A DNA stretch of 43,236 nt from an uncultured Porphyromonadaceae bacterium (GCA_902495075.1 CABUVO010000033.1:1-43236), one strand, 5' to 3'; shown: positions 9,283 to 18,802, counted from the stretch's first letter. Program-made: numbers and translations. Notes: a model not told the origin generated them from the letters alone.

Positions 9283-10896
9283 TTAAATTCCTGAAGGATT
9301 GGCTTTTGCAACATCTTCTTCCCACCCTTCTCGTGAATATGTCTGCTCAAGTGTTATGCCGGAGGCTGCTGCCTGCTCAACCGCGTAGTTTGGCAATGGC
9401 ATATATTGGTGTGTGGGGATTCGCGATTTATTCTCGTAGAATTTTTGAGCGTATTTATTAAACCTGATGAGATCGATCTTGCGATTGCCCTCAAAGAATA
9501 ATTCATGTGCACGCTCTGTAAGAAGAGCTTCAAGAAAATCATCCTTGACTGTTGCTGCCCTACCGCTAAGTCCGGGTAAACCGGCGCGATCGCGCACTTC
9601 GTTAACAGCGGCAAGAGCCTCTGCCGTAACGCTCCCTTTCTTGCGCACATCGAGCTCTGCAAAATTAAGCAGAACCTCTGCCCAGCGAGCCACGGGGATA
9701 TCCTGTCCCTGGAAAGTAGTATTTGTCTCCTGTGGCCATTTATTAATGATATAGCCAAACCATCGGCTACCGAAATGATTACGCGTCACCGTCACTCCGT
9801 CATTTGCAACGTAGCTCGTAACGATTGTTTTACGGCGAAGATCATTGGAATCAAAAGTGGAATAGAAATTTTTGTCGATGCTGAAAGCCTGAAGCCAGCC
9901 GCCTCCTCGTATAAACGTTTCAGACACAGCCACATCTGACGGAAGAGCCCACATCATGAAAGCATTCATGTTGCCGTGCATTGGACCACCGTCTGCCTGC
10001 TCACTGCAACTTATGGCTGCTATTACCTCACAGTTGAATTTATTCTTGTTAAGGAATTGTTCGGCATAAGGATTGTCTCCCTCTTTAAACAAGCGATATT
10101 TGCCGGTGCTCACCAACTCCCGGTACATTTCCAAACCACGGTCATAATAACCCTGCATATGCTCACCTTCATTAAGACAATGACGCATCAGGAACACTCG
10201 GGCAACATCTCTGGTGAAGCGTCCCCTGTCGGGTGTCGTTTCCTGAACATGCTCCACTCCATATTCGAGATCGTCTTTAATCCAACCGCACATCTCATCA
10301 AGCGTGGGACGGGATATGTTCGACAAAGTCTCAGGATCATTTATTTTCTCAGGATCGAGCACTACACGCACAGGTCCGAAATTATGCATAAGGAAATACA
10401 TCATAATTCCTCTGCACAAACGAGCTTCTCCAACCAACTCTTCCCTCTTCGCCTTATCAATGTCTGCTTTTTCAAGCACATCTATTATCTCGGTGTAGCG
10501 GGTTATCTGTGCCGTTTTTGGGAAATGGTTCGGAGAATTCTCATCGCTAACGGTGCCTCGCCAGTAATATACGGCATTAGAGAAGTCACCGCGTGTGAGA
10601 CGTCCGAAATCGTTTGAACTATTATTCTCCCCTTCTATATCGGTTGTAGAATCAAACATACGCACAACACCACCCGACTGTATGTACCACCCATGTTGCA
10701 GACCTGCCGACGACATGTCGTAGGTCCATACGGTAGTGAAAGGCAGATAACATGTCATCATATATGCCTCGTATTCCTTTTCATTCGTTGGGAATTGTCC
10801 GGGAAGAAGACTGCCGTAGATCTGGGGATCAAAATTGTTTTCACAGCTGCCAAACAGCAACGAAAGTGCAGCCAGATACAGATATATCTTTTTCAT
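9283..10896 (-). CDS. susD: SusD/RagB-family glycan-binding lipoprotein
   Basis: This 537-residue protein is the usual SusD length. The signal ends in the lipobox LLFGSC (C18), so it is an outer-membrane lipoprotein acting as the lid of the SusC transporter. Typical SusD traits are RLCRGIMMYFLMHNFGPVR-like helices in the TPR region, ARWAEVLLNFAEL, NEVRDRAGLP and LLTERAHELFFEGNRKIDLIRF near the C-terminus. Only 13 bp separate it from the SusC gene, and it is followed by the GH43/esterase fusion. The symbol denotes the family; the bound glycan is unknown. Confidence 0.96.
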   Translation of the reverse strand: MKKIYLYLAALSLLFGSCENNFDPQIYGSLLPGQFPTNEKEYEAYMMTCYLPFTTVWTYDMSSAGLQHGWYIQSGGVVRMFDSTTDIEGENNSSNDFGRLTRGDFSNAVYYWRGTVSDENSPNHFPKTAQITRYTEIIDVLEKADIDKAKREELVGEARLCRGIMMYFLMHNFGPVRVVLDPEKINDPETLSNISRPTLDEMCGWIKDDLEYGVEHVQETTPDRGRFTRDVARVFLMRHCLNEGEHMQGYYDRGLEMYRELVSTGKYRLFKEGDNPYAEQFLNKNKFNCEVIAAISCSEQADGGPMHGNMNAFMMWALPSDVAVSETFIRGGGWLQAFSIDKNFYSTFDSNDLRRKTIVTSYVANDGVTVTRNHFGSRWFGYIINKWPQETNTTFQGQDIPVARWAEVLLNFAELDVRKKGSVTAEALAAVNEVRDRAGLPGLSGRAATVKDDFLEALLTERAHELFFEGNRKIDLIRFNKYAQKFYENKSRIPTHQYMPLPNYAVEQAAASGITLEQTYSREGWEEDVAKANPSGI

Positions 10897-10909
10897 TGTA
10901 ATAATCCAT

Positions 10910-13900
10910 TTAGAATTGTAGTTTTATACCCATTGTATAAGCACGGTTACTCGGGAACTGTCCACCGTTAAGCCCTATACCGGTCATGTTTATTTCAGGA
11001 TCGCTGTCCTTGAATCGTGTAATGGTAAAAGGATTCTGGAAATCTACGTATAACCTGATGTTCTTTACATAACCTTTGGTCCATTTGAAAAACTCCGGAC
11101 CGAATGTATAACCTAACGTTATGTTACGCACGCGTAGGAATGATGCGTTCTCGTATCCTATATCAGTACCGCAGTTGCCAGGCAATGTCAGATATCGGGA
11201 TGCCACACCCGGGAATTTTGCATTCCCGCTATTGGTCTGTGAATTCCAGACATGAAATACATCCTGCGTCATATTTCCTGCCTCAAAAGTGCCTTCCAGG
11301 TTCACTTTTCCATAACTCTGATTAAATTTCCTGACACCTAAATTCCCATAGAAGAATAATTCAAGATCGAAACCCTTGTATCTAAAAGAGTTGCCCAATC
11401 CATAATATACCTTAGGCAACATATCATCCATGTATATATCATTAGTGTCAATCTTGCCGTCATTATTCTTGTCAACAATAATTGGCACACCTGGCTGGCA
11501 AGCATTCGCACCTAAAGAGCGTTGAGAATCCGGTATGTTGTCACGATTGATATTTATCAGACCATCAGTTTTATAATAATACATCACATTCATTGGTTCC
11601 CCCTCTCTCATGGCATACTGAGCAAAATCCTGATTAGGCATCCGCTCAAGCCATTTGGCTTTATAGTGAGACAGTGTCAATACTGTGGTCCAAGTGAAAT
11701 CTCTCGTCTGAATATTTGTGCTGTTCAGGCTCAGATCCACACCATATCGCTTGAAATGGGCGCCGTTGATTGGTCGTGTGCCATGCATACCCAAAATCTC
11801 AGTAGGTGAATAACCCAGCATACGGGTAACATCGTTACGGAATACATCAATTGTTCCGCTGAGACGGTCATTCAATACAGAGAAGTCAAGACCTATATTT
11901 TTCATTACTGTTTTCTGCCAAGAGACATCAGGATAATTGGCACCTTGCAATACAAATGGTATATATGAAGTCGAATTATTGTTAAACATCACATTCTCAC
12001 GAGTCGTGCCTATCACGCCATAGAGCGTAGAACCAAGGTTGTCAGAACCGGTTTCTCCATATGACGCACGAAGCTTGAGCATGTTTATCCATGTGATATC
12101 ACGCATAAACGCTTCGTTCTGTATCTTCCAAGCAAGCGACACGGATGGAAACCATGAATATTTCTTTCCGGGAAAGAATTTATCTGTACCATCACGACGG
12201 ATCGAAGCCTGAATCACATAGCGGTTGAGGAAATCTCCTGTAACACGCCCGAATTGCGAGCGTTTTTCATCTCCATATTTATATGAACCGGGGAAGAAAG
12301 GACCGTCCGCCTTCTGAACGCTTTCGCTGTTCAGTTTGTCTATAGCGTTCTCATATGATATGTATTGACCTTTACCATGTGATCTATAAAGTCCCATACC
12401 TACCATTGCCGAAAAATCAACGATTTCTCCAAACCTCTTTTGGAAATTGACAAAAGCCTCAAGCGTGCCGTTTGAACGACTGGAACTTTCGATATTGCCA
12501 CGAGACTTCTTTTGCAAAGAAAAATAAACATTCGACGGAATATATGAATCTCGGCTGGAGGTTTCATGATTATAACCGTAAACACCCCTTACTGAAAGCA
12601 TATCCTTTATAATGTCTATATCCAAAGCAAAATTTAAATAATATGCACTCTGCTCACTCTTATCTGATATTAAAAGAGACGAAACCGGATTTGGTGTACG
12701 GTTGAACTGAGTATATTCCCCATTCTCATTCATTACAGGCAAATAAGTCGGATAAGTCTCGGCTGCATATAAAGAGCCGGCACACTGGTCTCCCATATTA
12801 CCAACTGCATCTCCATTAGTAGAGTTTGTATAGTTGTTTTTATTCAGGTTGACCACTGTTGTAAATCGCATGAAATTGGTAAGTTTTGTCTGGATATTGG
12901 TACGAAGGGAGAAACGCTCCATGTCTGAATTCTTGACCGTTGCGTCTTCCTTATAATAATTCAGACCAAGATAATATTTCACCCACTCCGTGCCTCCATT
13001 TATAGCAAGATTGTGATTGGTAATAGCTCCGGTGCGCAGGATCATTGAACGCCAGTCTGTGTCAATGGCGTTTGCAATCTGCTGTTGGGAAAACAATGGC
13101 TGCCATTTGCCGTCGTATGCGGTATTACCGTATGGATATTGATTATGGTTGTAAAGATAATTCTCTTTTGAGAAAACATTGACAACGTTCATATATTCAT
13201 TACCATGCAGCAACTTAAAATACTTTTCCGGCTTTTGCCATGAATAGCTTCCTTCATAAGTGATGCTCGGCTTACCCATTTTTCCTTTCTTAGTTGTGAT
13301 GAGGATAACACCATCAGCGGCACCTATACCATATATGGCAGCGGCAGCGTCCTTCAATATCTCCATCGATTCAATGTCGCTGGGATTCAAGCCCTGAAGA
13401 CCGGAACGGTTAATTGAACCGGGAAGAGCGATATCTCCTGTCCCTGCTTCAAGTGACCCATTTGGCATGACTACTCCGTCAACTACATATATAGGATTGC
13501 CACCTCCTCGAATGGAGATGTTGATTCCACCTCCTGGCTGCGGGCTGCTCACGTTTGCCTGAACACCTGCGGCGCGACCTAAAAGCATGGAATTGACATT
13601 GCTTGACGCCGCTTTCTGAATACCATCTGTTTTTACAGTGGTAATGGAGGTTGTAAGGTTTTTACGAGTTGTCGCGCCATATCCGGTAACAACCACTTCA
13701 TTGAGCACGTTGGAACTTTCCTTCATTGTAATATCCAATGAGCCCTCACCTGAAATTTTCTTTGAAACAGGATCATACCCAACATATGAATAACTCAGGT
13801 TTGATCCCACAGGGACATCGATCTCATACTTTCCGTCAATGTCAGTTGCCACTCCTTTCTTAGAAACCTTATCCATCACCGTAACCCCGATAAGAGGTTC

Positions 13901-14329
13901 GTGGGCGGCATCGTAGACATATCCACTTACTTTTACAATCTCACCTTTCTTTTTCTCAGGTGATTTCCCCGATTTTGTAGTCACACCGGCAACTTTGGTC
14001 AATACGATTTGCTTTTTGTCAATCTGATAACTGATTTTCCGACTGTCAAAAAGTTTATCAAGCACGCTTCTCAGAGGTTCGTCCTTGACATTAAGATTCA
14101 CTTTCGAATTGACATCCACAGCATCTTTTGTATAAAAGAAGCGATAGTCAGTTTGTTGCTCGATTTTTTTCAACACGGTCTGCAGTGGTGCCCCGCTAAC
14201 GTTTATCGTGACGTTACCGCTTCGAGCGAACGCCGGAAAAACCATACACAACATTAGAAGGCTAAACAATGCCGTTCTGATGCCTGCACGCCACTTCCGG
14301 CTGGAAGTTCGTTTAGTTAGTTCGTCCAT
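10910..14329 (-). CDS. susC: SusC/RagA TonB-dependent transporter with N-terminal STN signalling domain
   Basis: This 1139-residue outer-membrane transporter imports oligosaccharides with TonB energy. After a signal peptide (to about 36) comes an STN/secretin-like domain (about 37-105: APLQTVLKKIEQQTDYRF). A CarboxypepD_reg-like domain (about 130-205) follows, then a TonB box-like segment (LNEVVVTGYG) and a plug with the SusC signature NPSDIESMEILKDAAAAIYG. The 22-strand barrel ends in the aromatic KLQF. The extra STN domain is typical of transporters that signal through a FecR-type anti-sigma factor, and such a pair lies just upstream in the divergent direction. It is the first gene of the minus-strand operon. 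Confidence 0.97.
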   Translation of the reverse strand: MDELTKRTSSRKWRAGIRTALFSLLMLCMVFPAFARSGNVTINVSGAPLQTVLKKIEQQTDYRFFYTKDAVDVNSKVNLNVKDEPLRSVLDKLFDSRKISYQIDKKQIVLTKVAGVTTKSGKSPEKKKGEIVKVSGYVYDAAHEPLIGVTVMDKVSKKGVATDIDGKYEIDVPVGSNLSYSYVGYDPVSKKISGEGSLDITMKESSNVLNEVVVTGYGATTRKNLTTSITTVKTDGIQKAASSNVNSMLLGRAAGVQANVSSPQPGGGINISIRGGGNPIYVVDGVVMPNGSLEAGTGDIALPGSINRSGLQGLNPSDIESMEILKDAAAAIYGIGAADGVILITTKKGKMGKPSITYEGSYSWQKPEKYFKLLHGNEYMNVVNVFSKENYLYNHNQYPYGNTAYDGKWQPLFSQQQIANAIDTDWRSMILRTGAITNHNLAINGGTEWVKYYLGLNYYKEDATVKNSDMERFSLRTNIQTKLTNFMRFTTVVNLNKNNYTNSTNGDAVGNMGDQCAGSLYAAETYPTYLPVMNENGEYTQFNRTPNPVSSLLISDKSEQSAYYLNFALDIDIIKDMLSVRGVYGYNHETSSRDSYIPSNVYFSLQKKSRGNIESSSRSNGTLEAFVNFQKRFGEIVDFSAMVGMGLYRSHGKGQYISYENAIDKLNSESVQKADGPFFPGSYKYGDEKRSQFGRVTGDFLNRYVIQASIRRDGTDKFFPGKKYSWFPSVSLAWKIQNEAFMRDITWINMLKLRASYGETGSDNLGSTLYGVIGTTRENVMFNNNSTSYIPFVLQGANYPDVSWQKTVMKNIGLDFSVLNDRLSGTIDVFRNDVTRMLGYSPTEILGMHGTRPINGAHFKRYGVDLSLNSTNIQTRDFTWTTVLTLSHYKAKWLERMPNQDFAQYAMREGEPMNVMYYYKTDGLININRDNIPDSQRSLGANACQPGVPIIVDKNNDGKIDTNDIYMDDMLPKVYYGLGNSFRYKGFDLELFFYGNLGVRKFNQSYGKVNLEGTFEAGNMTQDVFHVWNSQTNSGNAKFPGVASRYLTLPGNCGTDIGYENASFLRVRNITLGYTFGPEFFKWTKGYVKNIRLYVDFQNPFTITRFKDSDPEINMTGIGLNGGQFPSNRAYTMGIKLQF

Positions 14330-14528
14330 ATTTATTATTATTGATATTGGTTTTCATGATTGATTTCAAAATAATTTCGATGCCATACTTAACGTTGTTC
14401 ATTTCATGGTATAATCATTGAGAACATCATGCATAAACATGTTCTATATTAATATGAAACTTTTCTCCGATTTTCCCACATCGGTTTTTTATAAAATTTT
14501 TAATTTTTTTAATTTTTGTCTAAAGTGC

Positions 14529-14559
14529 TTGTATGATAGTAATTTATTTTATAACTTCG
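14529..14559 (+). promoter_or_regulatory. Probable Bacteroidales promoter of the ECF sigma gene
   Basis: TTG at 14529-14531, a 20-nt spacer and TAACTTCG at 14552-14559 resemble the Bacteroides pattern (TTG-N19-21-TAnnTTTG) with one departure in the -7 box. It lies 41 bp before the ATG at 14601 in a very AT-rich spacer. Confidence 0.45.
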
Positions 14560-14600
14560 CGCAGAATCAAAATGAAATCCATTTAGATTCCCTTATAATT

Positions 14601-15197
14601 ATGTCGACTACCAGTGAAGAATATAAAGATGAAAAACTCCTTGTGGCTGCCCTCCGATTGGACAGCCACGAAGCTTTCGTCAGAATATTCCGACAATATT
14701 ATCCGAATCTTGTTTCATTTGCCGGACAATTCATACCCGACAAACTAACATGTGAGGATATAGTGCAAAACATTTTCTTGAGTCTTTGGCAGGAACGCAA
14801 GGATCTGCGTATACGCTCTTCTCTCCGATCCTACCTGACAGTCTTGGTTCAGAACATGTGTTTGAACCAGATCAGACATAATAAGGTGAAAGCTCGTTAT
14901 GAATCCGAAATCCATGAAGCGATCCTTTCACTCTCCCCTGAAGAACACATGTTCTTCTCCGAACTTAACATGGCATTTGACAGCACACTTTCCCAGATGG
15001 ATCCCACACTTCGGGAAACACTGCTGCTAAGCCGTGATGAGAAACTTAAATATCCTGAAATCGCAGAGCGTCTCAACATCTCTGTAAGAACGGTTGAAGA
15101 CCGAATAAGCAGAGCTATGAAACTTCTTCGAAACAATCTACGCGATTTCAAATATTTTATTCCGCTATTTATTTTATCTTTCAAAGATTTGCTTTAG
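14601..15197 (+). CDS. ECF-type RNA polymerase sigma-70 factor
   Basis: This 198-residue protein has the usual length of Bacteroidetes ECF sigma factors. Region 2 shows DSHEAFVRIFRQYYPNLVSFA and CEDIVQNIFLSLW, which bind core polymerase and the -10 element. Region 4 contains the helix-turn-helix YPEIAERLNISVRTVEDRISRAM. The ATG at 14601 is preferred because an upstream reading adds 61 atypical residues and would start before the likely promoter. The gene diverges from susC and is followed by a FecR anti-sigma gene, so it probably drives transcription of the SusC-led operon when the transporter signals ligand binding. The C-terminal end is unusually hydrophobic (YFIPLFILSF). Confidence 0.95.
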   Translation: MSTTSEEYKDEKLLVAALRLDSHEAFVRIFRQYYPNLVSFAGQFIPDKLTCEDIVQNIFLSLWQERKDLRIRSSLRSYLTVLVQNMCLNQIRHNKVKARYESEIHEAILSLSPEEHMFFSELNMAFDSTLSQMDPTLRETLLLSRDEKLKYPEIAERLNISVRTVEDRISRAMKLLRNNLRDFKYFIPLFILSFKDLL

Positions 15198-15205
15198 AAC
15201 AAACC

Positions 15206-15396
15206 TTAAGTAATGAATCATATTAAACCGCTACAATATGAAATTTTTAATCTCACATATCCTATGCTTGAAATTTTCGGTGATTTCCGCCAAGTTTCAT
15301 CAGTCACAATGCCCGCAGTGCTCCTTCTTCAACTTGCGGAAATCCCTCAAAAATTTCTGCGTCTATGATATGTGTTTAATCTGATTCATTACTTAA
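15206..15396 (+). repeat. Long palindromic element, copy A, between sigma and anti-sigma genes
   Basis: The 203-bp gap is almost filled by one large inverted repeat. The outer arms 15206-15228 and 15374-15396 match at 22 of 23 positions (TTAAGTAATGAATCA at the edge). A second paired block (CACATATCcTATG) follows. The inner 81-nt core at 15274-15354 contains stem GATTTCCGC/GCGGAAATC and an internal hairpin around CCCG. The core matches a second copy at 40029-40109. The element ends 4 bp before the FecR start codon. I do not recognise it as a named family; MITE-like, REP-like or cis-regulatory RNA are all possible. Confidence 0.8.
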
Positions 15397-15400
15397 AATT

Positions 15401-16429
15401 ATGACAGACGATAATCTTATTGACATAGAAACTTTAATTACAAGATATTTCGCTTCGGAAGCTACTGAATCTGAAATGGCAACACTGCTGAAATGGATTC
15501 AGGAATCTGAAGAGAACAGAAAGCATTTTTTTGAACTTCAAGACATATGGCATGCCTTGAATCCCTCTTTTGAATTAAACGACGCCGATTCTGAAAAAGC
15601 AGAAGAGACTATTCTCACAAAATCCGGCATTAAGAAAAATAAAAACAAATGGATAAAAGGATTCATAAGGATATGGTCAAGATTGGCAGCCGTTATAGTC
15701 CTACCTCTTATCTTGTTGGTAATATATAAATATGCAATAACGAATAAACCACAAGAATCAATCAGAGAAATCACCACAGCTTACGGATGCTCCATGAAGA
15801 CATCTCTGCCTGATGGTTCCATAGTCTGGCTAAATGCAAACAGTTCGTTGAAATATCCTTCTGAATTTGTGGCTGAAGAACGAAACGTAGAACTATTGGG
15901 GGAAGCTTATTTTGATGTAAATGCCAACAAAAAACATCCCTTTATAGTGCACACACCATCTCTCGATGTCAAAGCCACAGGAACGGAATTTAACGTCAAC
16001 TCCTATGGATCCGGAAAACTGTCATCGGTCACTCTCGTTGACGGGCATGTGAACGTTGATATAACCGACAGTAAAAAAATATATGATATGATTCCGGGTG
16101 AATACCTTAAACTTCAGAACGGCAATGTGTCTGTCAAGAAAGGTTGCGACACGGAAAAATATTGCTCATGGCGCAATGGTGTTCTTATGTTTGATGACGA
16201 TACACTTGAAGAAATCTGCGAACGTCTGGAACAAATTTATGGAACTAAATTTGAAATTCTCGATACTAAGATCGCCTCTACAAGATATTGCATGACTCTT
16301 AGAGGTGAGAGCATAAATGACATATTGCATCTTCTTGAACTCAGTGCTCCTATAAAATGCACAATGGAATCCATCTCAGGGACAGATTCCATTGAAACTA
16401 CACAAAAAGTAACAATTGCCTCTCTCTAA
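15401..16429 (+). CDS. FecR-family anti-sigma factor
   Basis: This 342-residue inner-membrane protein has a cytoplasmic N-terminal part that should bind the sigma factor (about 1-85, ITRYFASEATESEMATLLKW), a single membrane helix (about 92-111, RLAAVIVLPLILLVIYKYA) and a periplasmic FecR domain (about 119-220: TSLPDGSIVWLNANSSLKYP, LLGEAYFDV, VKATGTEFNV). A C-terminal DUF4974-type domain (about 260-335: LEEICERLEQIYG) would contact the STN domain of SusC. It follows the sigma gene after the palindromic element and converges on an alkaline phosphatase gene 6 bp away, sharing a hairpin. Confidence 0.95.
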   Translation: MTDDNLIDIETLITRYFASEATESEMATLLKWIQESEENRKHFFELQDIWHALNPSFELNDADSEKAEETILTKSGIKKNKNKWIKGFIRIWSRLAAVIVLPLILLVIYKYAITNKPQESIREITTAYGCSMKTSLPDGSIVWLNANSSLKYPSEFVAEERNVELLGEAYFDVNANKKHPFIVHTPSLDVKATGTEFNVNSYGSGKLSSVTLVDGHVNVDITDSKKIYDMIPGEYLKLQNGNVSVKKGCDTEKYCSWRNGVLMFDDDTLEEICERLEQIYGTKFEILDTKIASTRYCMTLRGESINDILHLLELSAPIKCTMESISGTDSIETTQKVTIASL

Positions 16430-16446
16430 AGCGGCTTAGAGAGGCA
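16417..16446. terminator. Shared hairpin spanning both convergent stop codons
   Basis: The arms 16417-16429 (TGCCTCTCTCTAA) and 16436-16446 (TTAGAGAGGCA) pair with a 2-nt bulge around a 6-nt loop. Each arm ends at the loop with a stop codon, TAA of FecR on one side and TAA of the phosphatase on the other. It is probably a compact bidirectional terminator, although U-runs are weak. Confidence 0.5.
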
Positions 16447-17845
16447 CATCAGTCACTGGGAGATTCAAAGCTACGGAAAGGATTCGGCGAGGAATGTCTG
16501 TGTTATCGGAAATGGAGGTAAATTTCTCAGCTCCTACACCGACTGCAAATACCGGCACTGTCGCTCCGGTGTGATGGAGAGAAGCGAATCCAAAACCTGC
16601 ATCCTGATTCAGGATCTCGAACACTCGCGCTGTGAAGCCATCGAATGTGGCATACAATGTTTTCTGATCTGCCAGATCACGCCCCGACATCATCTGCTCA
16701 AACATGCCGGCAAGTTCGGCAGTCTGCTTTTCTGAAGGTTGAAAAGCTACGCCCCATCCTAATTTTTCTTTCATGAAGTTTTCCATTTCTTGCCAGCTGT
16801 GTTCCTGCGAATCTCCAACAAATGATTTGATATGGTCTGAGAACGCTTCCTTAGAAATTTTTTGTGCCGCGATGCGGGGAGTACGCATAGAATACTTTGT
16901 AACATTTGAGCCTACAGACATTCCTCCAGTCTCATGATCGGCAGTTACAACTATCAGAGTTTCTTCCGGATGCTTAAGATAAAAATCATATGCGCGTCTA
17001 AGCGACTGATCAAAATCAAGCACCTCTCGCACAATTGTGCCTCCATCGTTTGAATGCCCGGCATGGTCGATGCCTCCACCTTCCACCATCATAAAGAACT
17101 TTCCGGGACTCACACGCATCAACTGTCGAATACCGGCATCAGTCATATCCTTGAGTTTCATGGCTCCCGGAATTGAATCGATAGTATATCCTATGCTCCA
17201 TGTATTGACTGTATCCGCCGACAAAACGAGCATACGGTCTGCCTCTTTTTGAAGTCCTTCAGAGCCATAAAAGACCTCCACACCCCGCTTTGCGAAATAA
17301 TCAAGCAACTCCGTCTTTTTCCCTTTTTTATCACGAGCCTTTGCCAGACCGGCACCCGCTGCAAACTGGAATCCTGAATCAGCAAGATCCTTTCCTATCT
17401 GCATACGTTCGCCACGGTTTTTCACATGCGTGTAGAACGCACCGGGAGTTGCATCGTCAATACCATCAGTGGTGACAAGCCCAACACCCCAGCCGCGATC
17501 GAAGAGAACTTTCGCAATTGAGTTGACGGCAACAGTGTCCGGTCCCATTCCAAGCATCCCGTTCCGGGTCTTGTGACCTGTCGCAAGCGCCGTACCTGCA
17601 GCCGCCGAATCCGTTACTCTCGAAGAGAATGAATGAGTTCTTTGTGCAGACATCACCGGCATCTTATACATTGTCAATGTATCTTTCGAGCCAAGCACAT
17701 CAGTCAGATACAGCTGCGCATTAAGCACATGATTAAATCCCATTCCATCTCCGATGAAATAGAACACATACTTCGGCTCCGCGTAGGATGCAAAACACCC
17801 CACCAAAGCAAGAGCGCAAGAAATCAAAAATTTATTCTTTATCAT
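16436..17845 (-). CDS. Exported alkaline phosphatase (PhoA superfamily)
   Basis: This 469-residue protein hydrolyses phosphate monoesters in the periplasm or outside the cell. The ATG at 17845 is chosen over an in-frame GTG two codons earlier because it directly starts the signal peptide (MIKNKFLISCALALVGCFASYA). Metal and catalytic motifs are complete: FIGDGMG (D33), VTDSAAAGTALATG with nucleophile S80, VEGGGIDHAGHSND, and VTADHETGG; a late HHTG segment supplies the last histidine. It ends 6 bp from the FecR gene, which points the other way. It is not obviously part of the polysaccharide locus. Confidence 0.95.
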   Translation of the reverse strand: MIKNKFLISCALALVGCFASYAEPKYVFYFIGDGMGFNHVLNAQLYLTDVLGSKDTLTMYKMPVMSAQRTHSFSSRVTDSAAAGTALATGHKTRNGMLGMGPDTVAVNSIAKVLFDRGWGVGLVTTDGIDDATPGAFYTHVKNRGERMQIGKDLADSGFQFAAGAGLAKARDKKGKKTELLDYFAKRGVEVFYGSEGLQKEADRMLVLSADTVNTWSIGYTIDSIPGAMKLKDMTDAGIRQLMRVSPGKFFMMVEGGGIDHAGHSNDGGTIVREVLDFDQSLRRAYDFYLKHPEETLIVVTADHETGGMSVGSNVTKYSMRTPRIAAQKISKEAFSDHIKSFVGDSQEHSWQEMENFMKEKLGWGVAFQPSEKQTAELAGMFEQMMSGRDLADQKTLYATFDGFTARVFEILNQDAGFGFASLHHTGATVPVFAVGVGAEKFTSISDNTDIPRRILSVALNLPVTDVPL

Positions 17846-17936
17846 AATCACCTTTTTTATTCTTTCTCACCGTTCCATCCGTCCTATACCCATCCAGCCC
17901 CATCTCGCCCTATTCCGCCCCATTTGAGCGCCCCTT

Positions 17937-18704
17937 TTAAGCGCCCTTATTTGAGCGTCCCCGAAATTGAGCCAGCACAACCCCCGTGGCAATCGCCACA
18001 TTGAGCGACTCGGAATGATTTTCCGCATCGTATGGAGGAATCAGCAAAGGAGATGTCACCAGATTTCTCATGGTTTCAGATATCCCCTTGCCTTCATTAC
18101 CCATGATGATGAAGCCTTGCCCTGTGAGGGTTGCTTCATATATATTCTTTCCATTCAGCAATGTCCCATACACAGGCATTTCCGGATTATCCTTTATCAG
18201 ATTGCATAAATTGCAATATACGACCTCCACTTTCCCGAGAGACCCCATCGTTGACTGAACTGTTTTAGGATTAAATATATCCACAGTATCCTGCGAGGCA
18301 TAAATACGATCTATGCCAAACCAATGAGCGGTTCGTATGATCGTACCCATGTTCCCCGGATCCTGGATACCATCAAGAAGCAGATACAATTTATCGGAAT
18401 CAGGTTTTGGCACATTCTCGTAATAACCCTCCGGAATTCTGTAAACAGCCAAAACATCTGACGGTGTTGACAGAGATGATATTTTGCCCATCAGACTCTC
18501 GGAAACCTGAAGCAACACATTCCCGCATCCCCATTCCTCAGGAATTGAATCCGGATTAAGTGCGATTACTGCCTCCATATCAAATCTGCCGATAGTATCG
18601 GCTATGCATTTGCGACCTTCCGCCACAAACAAACCGTAACGGTCGCGCATCTTTCGGCGCGACAACTGTGAATATATCCCTTGTTTTGCTTTCGAGAGCT
18701 CCAT
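17937..18704 (-). CDS. TrmH/SpoU-family RNA 2'-O-methyltransferase
   Basis: This 255-residue cytoplasmic protein uses S-adenosylmethionine to methylate a ribose in rRNA or tRNA. An N-terminal substrate-binding part (SRRKMRDRYGLFVAEGRKCI) is followed by the knotted SPOUT domain with its three motifs: LLDGIQDPGNMGTIIRTA (near 110), IIMGNEGKGIS (near 200) and IPPYDAENHSESLNVAIATGVVLAQF near the C-terminus. The target RNA cannot be predicted. The last codons repeat in a short duplication just after the stop (ATTTGAGCG occurs twice, 26 bp apart). A C-rich spacer separates it from the phosphatase gene. Confidence 0.94.
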   Translation of the reverse strand: MELSKAKQGIYSQLSRRKMRDRYGLFVAEGRKCIADTIGRFDMEAVIALNPDSIPEEWGCGNVLLQVSESLMGKISSLSTPSDVLAVYRIPEGYYENVPKPDSDKLYLLLDGIQDPGNMGTIIRTAHWFGIDRIYASQDTVDIFNPKTVQSTMGSLGKVEVVYCNLCNLIKDNPEMPVYGTLLNGKNIYEATLTGQGFIIMGNEGKGISETMRNLVTSPLLIPPYDAENHSESLNVAIATGVVLAQFRGRSNKGA

Positions 18705-18784
18705 GCTTTCAAGTTTTCTTCACGAAATTAACTAAAATTTATAATATTATGGTAGAAATAGGCAGGCAAGTGAAAAAAATTTTT

Positions 18785-18792
18785 TAACTTTG
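18785..18792 (+). promoter_or_regulatory. -7 box (TAACTTTG) of the endonuclease IV gene
   Basis: TAACTTTG matches the Bacteroidales TAnnTTTG -7 element exactly and lies 58 bp before the start codon. No clear -33 TTG is seen at the usual distance. Confidence 0.5.
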
Positions 18793-18802
18793 TGATTATC
18801 TT

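Noticed and set aside
14418..14600. ECF sigma factor with a 61-residue N-terminal extension
   Set aside because: The extension lies across the likely promoter and is rich in Phe, Asn and Cys, unlike sigma factors.
17867..17950. C-rich low-complexity spacer with an ATTTGAGCG repeat after the TrmH-family gene
   Set aside because: A short duplication at the gene end is visible, but too little to call an element.
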